A DNA stretch of 17,181 bases from Suillus spraguei (taxonomy: Eukaryota; Basidiomycota; Agaricomycetes; Boletales; Suillaceae), in assembly GCA_016800925.1 (NCBI GenBank), contig JABCPU010001063.1, positions 1 to 17,181 on the forward strand, written 5' to 3'. Within the stretch, counting starts at the first letter, position 1; each line of letters starts with the position of its first letter. The notes under the pieces were generated by a model. It did no database searches. It was not told where the DNA came from and was given only the letters and a program-made list of their open reading frames with translations. Of this stretch, positions 10,037 through 17,181 are shown piece after piece. The position numbers and the translations under genes were made by a program.

Positions 10037-10056
10037 CAGCACCTGACCGAGCTTCT
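9996..10056 (+). repeat. Imperfect 18-bp direct repeat
   Basis: GCACATGACCGAGCTTCT at 9996-10013 and GCACCTGACCGAGCTTCT at 10039-10056 differ at one base, 43 bp apart. Both are preceded by a similar AGCCAA string. Looks like a small local duplication at the downstream edge of the thioesterase relic. Confidence 0.55.
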
Positions 10057-10113
10057 TGGGAACCCGTGCCCAAAAAGGAACTACGATGTCGGAGCGAATC
10101 AACGCGAAGATCT

Positions 10114-10995
10114 TCATTGGAATATGCTCCTCCAATCTTCCACGTACACCCCACGAGCTTTGAGACGAACCCATTTAGAACTGCAAGACGTGCTCAAGGT
10201 CCCTGAGCGTGTGGTGTTCCCCAGGTACTGATCACTGTATCACTCTCGATGCCAGACTATGGCTCGAGCTGGTTGTTAAGCCATTTGACCTTGGTTGCAT
10301 AACATAGAAAACCTCGAGTACCGTTGGGGAGTTGGTATATAAGCAAGAGGTTCCAAGGTAGAAGATAAACGGATTTACAAAACTAAGCCTAATGGGTTGT
10401 AATCTAGCCCACAGCGGAAGAGAGACCTAGATAAGTCCACTCATTATTTATCAAACTTCTCAAGCGCCAGCTTGATCTTGACAATTCGGTCAGGAGGCGA
10501 CTTTTCCCACACAGACTCGACCTGCTCCTGCTTCATGAGCAGTCTTCTGGGAGGAGATCAATGGGATCATGTTCTGACACGAGACCAAGCAAGGATGTCA
10601 AGTTAAGCATGCAAGATGTTCAATCAATCTTTTTCATCCCAGGGGCGATATCAGGGGGAATGTTGATGAGACCCACGAACTTGACTTCATCGCCCATGAC
10701 CTCGAGCCGCTTTGTAACTTCAAATGCACCGATACCTGTGGCCGGCAATAGCGTATGGTCCCGTCGCCCGAGTCTTCTTGACTGCTGCGGTATAACAGGA
10801 AACCATTTCATTCATGGATGCGAAAAGGGGTGGCCAGCATCGAAGCCACGAGGACGGAAAATATAGAAGGGACACTCTATATGGAAGTATTTGGTGAGGT
10901 TGACGAAAGTGAGAACCTCTGCCATCATTAATGATTTGAATTACTTTTGGTTCTGGCCCGCCCCCCCGGGACAAGCGAAACCACATGAGGCGACT
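10114..10995 (-). pseudogene. Relic of an NRPS-like (atromentin-synthetase type) thioesterase domain
   Basis: The intact domain is an alpha/beta hydrolase at the C-terminus of A-T-TE enzymes that dimerise aryl pyruvates into terphenylquinones in mushrooms. Homology runs through the whole domain but across several frames: EVLTFVNLTKYFHIECPFY and FRPRGFDAGHPF (10919 downward); FASMNEMVSCYTAAVKK and GPYAIAGH; GAFEVTKRLEVMGDEVKF and VGLINIPPDIAPGMKKID; then a TGA, MLNLTSLLGLVSEHDP, EQVESVWEKSPPDRIVKI, two stops, VDLSRSLFRCGLDYNPLG, VLEVFYVMQP, KVKWLNNQLEP and VPGEHHTLRDLEHVLQF at the end. The nucleophile region reads GHRYRC where GxSxG is expected, so the serine is lost and the frame breaks beside it. 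The catalytic-His region (GEHH, 10222-10211) survives. A 63-codon open frame just upstream (11119-10930) may be the linker; adenylation and carrier domains are not visible. Dead copy, at least six disruptions. Confidence 0.88.
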
Positions 10996-10999
10996 CATT

Positions 11000-12640
11000 T
11001 GTCAGCTCTTCTGCATCAATGTTGATGGCATTATCACTGCACGATGATGGCAGTCGTTCGCTTGCTGTCGCAGCAGTGACTTTGGCGATTTCGGTTTCAC
11101 CAACGCCAGTTACGGGCTCCCAAGCATTACATTCAAATATTTACATCGCTCGAGCAGTATGAAAACTCGTCCCAGACTCCAAATACAACTGTACTGATGG
11201 GCTCCGAACTAGATATTGCACCATCAACCATAATGCCAAAGCGAAAGCAGAAAATCTAATTACTGTCTCGACGTGCCGCTCAGGCTGCCGGCTCCATTTT
11301 CATTTTCTAAATTACATGCAGACCTAAGGTGTGCAGGTGAGTCGTCATTGTGGTTGAATCTTGGTTGCACAGCGATCTGCTCATACTCACTGAATCAGGA
11401 CCACAAGACAAGCCCGCGCAACACTCATGACTTGTAACGCAATATTGACCAGACGTCCGCATTGACAAACATAGATGCTGTCAAAGCAACAACAACAGCG
11501 GGAATTGAAAAACGCATTTTCTGTGCGAGGCAATATACAATTTTCTGAGGGGGGTTTCGAATGATATCTCTGAGGATGGGGGAACACTGTAGGACGACGA
11601 TCAGCTTTTATATCCTGCACGTACTTATGTGCATGATTTTGATTGATCGGGCGAAATCATTGCTGTGGGATAACAGAATTTCGGCAGAACCTGTAGTGCC
11701 CATAATCGACGATTCTCTTCTTCGTAGCCACAGAAAGTTCGCTTAATCCTCGGCCTCATCCTGAATTCTGATCCCTCATTCGTCATTTGAACCTGCAGTG
11801 ACCCTGCTTCTCTGACTCGCTCTACCCTCTTAAAGGCAGGAAGCCTATTGTGGCACCTGGGGGAGGCCCTCCCGGGGATGGTCTTTCTTTCAACCGAACA
11901 GGTTTGAAAAGACCATGGGATTGTCTTGGAAGCGAGTCCTTTTGTTGTAATATAATGACTGATTCTACAGCTGGTGCTTTACATTGTATACAAATATATT
12001 TATGGTGCTGCTGTCCAGATCAGAGAATTTCTGCCCCTACAGTGGTAGACAAAACCCAAGTATCAAAAGAAAGTGCTCGATATCAGTGGAGGACACCCTA
12101 CCAAAAGGGTCTAATATCGATGCGATGCGCGCACGATGCTTAAATCGAAATGATGCGTGTTCCAAACTCTGCCTGTACAGGATACTGAAAATTCGGACCT
12201 GGGCTATTCATGAACATGAGAGACCGCAGAATCTTCAAATGATGCGCTAGGGCGGTCAGATTTTTTGGATCATATTGACCCTCAATGAACACCTGCCGGA
12301 GGTCAGATGTCAAGTACTAGGCAAGAACATTGTTCGCGCACAAGATCAAAAGTGAAATAATGTTCGTCCAGAACTAAAAAGTCCCACTGTCAGGATCATG
12401 GACACAAATGTGACGAGATATGCTTGCTTTTCGCGTTGGCTTCCATCTCTGAAGGTATGTCTTTGTTATGAAAGTGCACTATCTTCAGACATGATGTTTC
12501 TTCGTGATGTCGGACGTAAAGAATCATGTTGAACAGGTTGTTGAAACTACTTTAGTAAACTTGATCCTCTACTGTAGTGCACGTACCTCATCGGTTTGAA
12601 CAAACAAATAAACCTCCTGCGTACGCAGGTTTCTCACATG
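11000..12640. other. Long stretch without a supported gene
   Basis: Expected position of the carrier and adenylation domains of the NRPS-like relic, but I recognise no adenylation core motif on the minus strand. Frames at 11387-11620 (-), 11561-11746 (+), 11850-12143 (+) and 11984-12250 (+) have no motif or splice context. The sequence near 11862-11880 is GC-rich with a short inverted repeat (GGGAGG/CCTCCC). Probably degraded DNA. Confidence 0.4.
12616..12629. repeat. 14-bp perfect palindrome
   Basis: CCTGCGTACGCAGG is exactly self-complementary, with partly matching flanks (AACCT... / ...GTTT). No adjacent coding feature explains it. It may be chance or a dimeric protein site. Confidence 0.35.
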
Positions 12641-12889
12641 CCGGATCAGACCCTCACCCTACCCTTTGGTAAACTGCAGTCTATGCGCCAGGGAAGCTGG
12701 TTATACGCCCAGTATATCCATCGCAGCATAGTTACCTTATTGTGCGACATGTAGAATAAGACGAGAAGGACAATGAGGTACAGACAAAACCATCTAAAGC
12801 AGTGATTTAACGAAATTATGTCTGCATGGAAGAGGGAATTCTCGAGGACGTGGGTCCAATTCCCCTCACATACTAGCCCTAGGTCCGCC

Positions 12890-14420
12890 ACACCCAAGAT
12901 CATTGTCCATTGGACTAAAGCCTCCATCTTCATCGCACTGACACTCTTGTGCGGCACCTCGTCACTCATCTGTCCGATGCCTGTGTACTATTCTACGAAG
13001 GTAAAAAAACCACAGCTCATACTAATGAGGAGCGCCCTTCTGGAAAGGACAAGGGGGAAATCTATCGAGTCATAGCGAGACTGATATTTGAGAACAACTC
13101 AGAGTATTCGGTGGCGTATGCTGAGGAGTCAAAGAAATTTGATGTAGCAGTGGGCAACCAAATTACTTCATAAGTGTTTGAATCATTCACCATTGTAGCT
13201 ACTAATTTAATTTTCAAAAGCCTTAAAAAATCGTTCAAGGAGCAACTAAGCAAGTTCAACAAGACTGGCGCTGGTGTCACTCCGCTTGATGAAAATGTGG
13301 CAGCCAACCTACATAGTAAGTGTTTTTTGCCATTGCTTTTTATTTTATTTTATTCATTGAACTTTCAGAGCAAGTGCTAGCTGAATTCCCATGGTACGAC
13401 CAGCTTCATCCTTTCCTCTTCTCCAATCCCACCTTCGGCGCTAAAATATTTACGTCCCAACCGGGAGTCGATCATGCCGCTGATTTCTACACCCTGGTCC
13501 GTCCACATGGGAGGGCCAATACCTCTGCCCGCCAAGATACTGGTGGCCATTGGCTCCTTCCCCCAAACTGTCAGCTCCAGCCTGAGGGGGAGTCCCTCCT
13601 TTCCAGGCCTGCAACATCTTTGGCTGAGCAAGACATCCTGATGAGTGGTTCTTGTCAGCAGCAGCAACCACAGCCATCTACTCCTGATCCTTCCCAGTGA
13701 GTACCACAAGTCCCCTTCTCACTCTCACTCTCACACACAACCACAGCCATCCACTCCTGATCCATTCCCAGTGCTGCAAGTCCCTTCTCACTCTCACTCT
13801 CACACACAATCACAGCCATGCCATCCCCTCCCTTCACACCATCCTGACCTCCTTACTATGCTGGCACTGACATCGATGACCCAGATGGCGACCTTTATAA
13901 TGATCCTGATGCTGATGCCGACGACAATGACCAAGGCCCTCTCTTTACCTCCCTTGGCAATGTGCTGGACACATTGAGAGGGATGTCAATATGATGTATG
14001 ACAGCGACAGCGGGATGGAGTTCAACTCCTCCCGTTGTCGTGTCATCAGTCTTGATAGTCCCCCAAAGTGGTGGGACACAAGCACCAGTATGCTGCGTCA
14101 CTGTCACCTCCTCCATCTGAATGAAACTCATTTGTTCTCCCCTGGAAACCACAGATGCCTGCACACCACAGTCATGCAGTGTTTGGCACCTCTGGCGCTG
14201 TCTCATCTCATGGCCAAGCACCGCACAGACCTTCCTCGTTCGCCTCATCTTCGGGAATATCACGCAGCCTCTCTACTCCCTTGTCGATGCCATCCTCATC
14301 ACCCTACCCACCATCCGACTATCACATTGCGCCGACAGGATCGCAGACTTTGCTTTCCGCCAAGCTGCAGAGCTCCATGGGCTCGAGGAAGAAGAGAACG
14401 TCGGCGGTGTTACAATTGTA
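12890..14420 (+). pseudogene. Decaying Myb/SANT-like hypothetical protein gene of a multicopy mushroom family
   Basis: Coding blocks, in order: 12893 on (PKIIVHWT...); a frame change; 12949-13169 (VTHLSDACVLFYEGKKTTAH, KGEIYRVIARLIFENNSEYS, KKFDVAVGNQIT); 13221-13315 (KSFKEQLSKFNKTGAGVTPL); and 13369-13697 (VLAEFPWYDQLHPFLFSNPT, FTSQPGVDHAADFYTLVRP, Q-rich tail). An acidic run at 13854-13994 (GTDIDDPDGDLYNDPDADAD) and a Ser-rich block ending SRKKRTSAVLQL near 14417 follow. The 13316-13368 intron (GTAAGT...TTTCAG) is intact. The preceding donor reads ATAAGT at 13170, though a TACTAAT branch point and AAAAG acceptor remain, so that intron probably cannot be spliced. From memory, proteins with this 'FPWYDxLH...FxSxPGxDHA' core are highly multicopy in Agaricomycetes; their function is unestablished. 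The N-terminal part resembles Myb/SANT-like DNA-binding regions, which is inference. The C-terminus is missing after the 14418 donor. Confidence 0.6.
13666..13820 (+). repeat. Tandem duplication, 69-73-bp unit
   Basis: A unit starting AACCACAGCCATC(T/C)ACTCC begins at 13666 and again at 13739, and a third partial copy starts at 13808 (AATCACAGCC). The offsets are 73 and 69 bp. Each unit ends in a CT-rich then CA-rich run (CTCACTCTCACTCTCACACA). The first copy carries a donor-like CAGTGAGTACC; the second has CAGTGCTGC at the same place. Confidence 0.85.
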
Positions 14421-14851
14421 CGTGCCCCTATTCATTTTCTCTTTGTTTCCTTACTTGTATATCATGTCACATGACTCTGACTCATATGCTCAATGCATCT
14501 GTACTATAGTTGCCTTCCTTATTTGGATACGCACTTACTTTCCCACGCCTCTCTTGGTCTGTGCGCACATATTGGTCTATTTAAGCACGTTGTACTTGTA
14601 GCAAATTCTTTACTTTAATCTTACTGGGTTTTACCTGGAATATCCTTCGCTTAGGTCTCCAACCTAAGTTGTCTTGAATCGTCTCTAAGTCTAAGCACTC
14701 CTTAGCCTTAGTCTCTATTCTTGTAGAACCTCTCAGACTTACCCTTGAGGCCAGAACCTTGATCGTACTTGGAACACATTCCTTGTACTTTCACCTTGTC
14801 CTCTTCTGGACATTGTAAGAACCTCCCAGTAGACCGTCTGTGTCTTTTCAC
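14421..14851. other. Spacer between SANT-like relic and retroelement
   Basis: Pyrimidine-rich sequence. The first ~85 bp, from donor GTACGT at 14418 to an acceptor-like TACTATAG at 14508, may be the last intron of the relic. No coding frame beyond it is recognised. Similar strings TGTAGAACCTCTCAG (14722) and TGTAAGAACCTCCCAG (14814) occur but do not define an element end. Confidence 0.35.
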
Positions 14852-15740
14852 TGTCGCTGGTGACGCCATCCCAGTTCGTAACAAAAGATTAAAGTCCTTC
14901 TGAATTGTCGACTACCCAGTCTTCGACCCTGAACCCTGATAAGCCCTAACGGACAGCAAGACAGCGCGTGTAGGCACCGAGAAAGTATGTCATAAACCAT
15001 ACTTCTAATCTCAGATCCGACCATATCCGATCAGATCCGATCTATTCCATATCCGTCCGTCCACAGATCCTGTCTGGACCACCCATCCGAATGTACTCAC
15101 TTCTCGCACCTTAACTCCTTGTGTATATCTGCGTCTATCTCCTTTCATCATTCCTCCTGTTTCCGGTATTCCGGCTGTTTATATTTCCGTCCTGTGTTAC
15201 TGATCCGTTTCCTGTGTTCATTTCCGATTCATGCTTACTGATCCGCTGTGCATTAACTAATAGACTTCCGTTACACTTCGTACATAGCCCTCAGTCCCGG
15301 ACTTGCTGATTATCCATCTTAGATACTTACAGTATATAAACCACTTGTAAATCTCCGTAGAATCTTAGTTCGAATATCATCTTAGATTCTACTCATTCTG
15401 TTTCCTCCAGATTTAAGCCACTTTCCGCTTTAAGTCACCTTCCGAGACTTAGGATTGATTCCTATAGTCTATATCTCTGACTCTATCTTCAGATAGTCTA
15501 CCTCCGTTAGTTTCTAGTTAGGAACTCGTTCTGAAGCTAGCCTTAATCTCTGTCCTCTTCCTAGTTCTGAACAACCTTCGTATACAACCTTCGGACACCC
15601 GGATCCGTCACGCAACTCCTTCTGGGTCTTCGGACGAATAAACTCCTCCCTGAAATAAGGGGCATTACTCGAGAAAGGGGCACAGTGCACGAACTGAGGC
15701 CAAAGCCCTTCGGATCTCTCTCCCCTTGAGTACGGTCTTA
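14852..15740 (+). repeat. Probable 5' LTR and leader of the retroelement
   Basis: Long non-coding, pyrimidine-rich region directly before gag. It could start at TGTCGCTGGTGACGCC (14852) and end at TCTTAACA (15740), which would give TG...CA ends, but the second LTR is outside the window, so neither boundary can be verified. A TATATAAA box lies inside it. It also holds short direct repeats (TCAGATCCGA at 15011 and 15031; CATATCCG at 15022 and 15048). No tRNA-type TGG primer-binding site was found at the proposed end. Confidence 0.35.
15333..15340 (+). promoter_or_regulatory. TATA box inside the probable LTR
   Basis: TATATAAA, about 435 bp before the gag ATG and within the proposed LTR. It would place RNA start (U3/R boundary) near 15365 if the LTR reading is right. 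Confidence 0.35.
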
Positions 15741-15773
15741 ACAAAGTATAACTCACAAGACGAATCGCCAAAT

Positions 15774-16660
15774 ATGACGACCAAAGAATTTGAATATAAA
15801 ATCGGTCAGCCAACCGGTTTTGATGGAGATCGCGATAACTCTCGCGAATTTATTCAGTCATGCAATCTACACTTCGACATCAATGAAAAGTCTACACTAC
15901 CGACAAGCAGAAGATCATTTTCATAACATCCTTTATGACTGAAAAGAATGCCAAATCCTGGAAAGAGCAATTCCTTGACATGCTCAATCAACCGACACTT
16001 CCGGACAAAAAGTTGGTTATGGGACAATGGTGATTTTATGAAAAGCTTCAAAGAAGCCTTTGACCAGTGGATACCAAAGGAACTGCACTTACGAAACTCA
16101 GGGACTCAAACAAGGAAGCGGAGATCTTCACACTTACATCGACTTTGAGGCACTTGCAGCCAAGGCTCATATCACCGACAATGCAACAAAGATCCAATTC
16201 TTCCAAGATGGCCTGAATTGGGGTATCCTTACAAAGCTTTTCGCACTAGGAGATGTCTCAGAAGTATTCGAGATTGTGTGCTGCAATGCGTTTCCATTGA
16301 CAATTCCCATCATCGCTTCAAGCCATGAGGACACGTCATGCTCCACAACAAAGAAGAAGAATACGGAAACGCACGATATATCCCTAATCGTGATTCCAAT
16401 GCAATGGTCGTAGATCGAATCTCCGATATGGAGAGATCCGAATGCATGAAGAAGGACAATGCTTCGGATGCAAGAAGACAGGACACCATTCATAACTGTC
16501 CTGACAGAAAGAAGAAGACCCCGCTCCGACAAACCGAAGTCAAAGAAGAAGAAGACGAAGAAACTGTGAGGCGGATTGTTGCAGGATTTTTAACTTGGAG
16601 AAACAAAGATTCGACGTATGTTTCTCCCAATGTATTACTAAGACTTGTATGCTGTAGGTG
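15774..16660 (+). pseudogene. Broken gag (capsid and zinc knuckle)
   Basis: The gag part of the retroelement. Reading it needs at least three frame changes (near 15889, 16020 and within the zinc knuckle at about 16495). The knuckle would be Cx2Cx4Hx4C. In the intact protein it binds element RNA for packaging. Confidence 0.75.
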
Positions 16661-16679
16661 AAAGAAAAGAACTTCGTGT

Positions 16680-17181
16680 CCCTATCACCCTTCACTCGCG
16701 TACTCGCTTGAAATCCGTCGACACCACCCGTTATCGATTCAGGAGCGGCAGGAACATTCATTTCCGAAGAGTTTGTAAACTCCATCAAATCACACGACAA
16801 AACTCAAAACACCGTTTCGAGTTACTATGGCAGATGGAACTCTTATCAAAGGAGGACCAATCATGCACTATTGCCTCCTAGTGGTCAAAATTGACGAACG
16901 AACCATGTATGGAAAATTCAATATCACCAAACTAGGAAGAAGAGATCAAATCCTTCTGGGAATTCCGTGGTTATGAGCAATGAACCCAAGTATAGATTGG
17001 GCTGCTGAAACATTAACCCTCCCTCAAACAACGAAATCAGATGAAATCAAAATTGATATGGATATGGATCGGAAGAAAAATGGATTGCCTCCAGCCTTCA
17101 ACTGTCATTCTAAGAAATGGCAATACTTCCGATTCCCGAGACCCCTCGTAATCCCTTCTATTCCTAACAATCCAGAGCCAG
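16680..17181 (+). pseudogene. Retroelement aspartic protease, partial
   Basis: Retropepsin-like domain that would cut the Gag-Pol polyprotein. DSGA active site at 16736, a flap-like region MADGTLIKGGPI from 16827, and ILLGIPWL just before the TGA at 16974. After that stop the same frame runs open (AMNPSIDWAAETLTLPQTTK onward) to the window end, entering the PR-RT linker. The upstream half (RVPITLHSRTRLKSVDT) is one frame off. Confidence 0.75.

Larger units (their letters stand above)
15774..17181 (+). mobile_element. Ty3/Gypsy-type LTR retrotransposon relic (gag and protease part), truncated by window edge
   Basis: Gag-like frame from ATG 15774: KIGQPTGFDGDRDNSREFIQ. One base appears lost near 15889 (NEK then shifted), and the next frame continues TTDKQKIIFITSFMTEKNAK and SWKEQFLDMLNQPTLPDKKL. 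A further shift near 16020 leads to DFMKSFKEAFDQW, a typical capsid-region string of this lineage. Around 16460-16515 a zinc knuckle (CFGCKKTGHHS, then NCPDRKKK) is split by a frameshift. The protease follows: DSGAAGTFISEEFV with catalytic DSGA at 16736-16747, reached after a one-base insertion, then MADGTLIKGGPIMHYCLLVV and the hydrophobic-glycine motif ILLGIPWL, with one in-frame TGA at 16974-16976 where Arg (CGA) is expected. The frame stays open to the right edge. Reverse transcriptase and integrase would lie beyond it. Order gag-PR and lineage strings point to Gypsy rather than Copia. Not autonomous as read. Confidence 0.88.

Noticed and set aside
10000..10206. 68-codon plus-strand frame
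   Set aside because: Antisense to the end of the thioesterase relic, and its beginning covers the local direct repeat.
276..10995. A secondary-metabolite gene cluster linking the monooxygenase and the NRPS-like thioesterase
   Set aside because: Battenin and F-box genes lie between them, the thioesterase is dead, and no other biosynthetic, transporter or regulator gene is present.
11850..12250. Overlapping plus-strand frames of 97 and 88 codons
   Set aside because: No recognisable domain, Cys-rich random-looking composition, no intron signals in phase.
12646..12969. 107-codon minus-strand frame with a hydrophobic segment
   Set aside because: Partly antisense to the SANT-like relic; the hydrophobic run is not enough to claim a membrane protein.
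13720..13810. CT/CA-rich run considered as a CRISPR-like or satellite array
   Set aside because: Only two full units and one partial, without spacers; explained as a local tandem duplication.
13377..14263. Minus-strand frames of 110, 75, 60 and 122 codons
   Set aside because: Antisense to the SANT-like relic; the repeated 'CESESEKG' string only mirrors the 69-73-bp tandem repeat.

Overview
The window reads as nuclear DNA of a mushroom-forming basidiomycete (Agaricomycete). The reasons are very short GT-AG introns (45-65 nt in the gene models I could rebuild, many with a CTNA-type branch point), an Agaricomycete-style F-box gene, a Btn1/CLN3 gene cut into many tiny exons, and relics of lineage-typical families. 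No prokaryotic operon, tRNA, rRNA or CRISPR was seen. Gene models were built by reading splice sites and checking codon phase by hand; family names come from recognised motifs, not from a search.

Three genes look intact, all on the minus strand. (1) 276-1718: a 443-aa FAD-dependent aromatic-ring monooxygenase in 3 exons. (2) 4229-6324: a battenin (CLN3/Btn1) vacuolar membrane protein of about 460 aa, with 14-nt and 21-nt microexons. (3) 7255-9360: a 607-aa F-box protein in 6 exons.

Between and beyond them lie decayed or doubtful loci. 2503-3472 (+) is a broken gene of a basidiomycete-type hypothetical family that may once have carried an HExxH zinc motif. 10114-10995 (-) is a clear relic of the thioesterase domain of an atromentin-synthetase-type NRPS-like enzyme, with several frameshifts and stops and the catalytic serine lost. 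12890-14420 (+) is a decaying multicopy-type gene with a DNA-binding-like (Myb/SANT-type) N-terminal region, a mutated splice donor and an internal 69-73-bp tandem duplication. From about 14.85 kb to the right edge is a Ty3/Gypsy-type LTR retrotransposon relic: a probable LTR/leader with a TATA box, then broken gag, zinc knuckle and aspartic protease, running out of the window.

So the left half is an ordinary gene-dense segment and the right half is a repeat-rich graveyard. The monooxygenase and the NRPS-like thioesterase relic are both secondary-metabolism-type genes, but about 8 kb with a battenin and an F-box gene separates them and the relic is dead, so I do not call a biosynthetic cluster. 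I found no convincing previously undescribed system. The most useful observations are the battenin microexons, the dead thioesterase, and the splice-site and tandem-repeat decay in the SANT-like gene.
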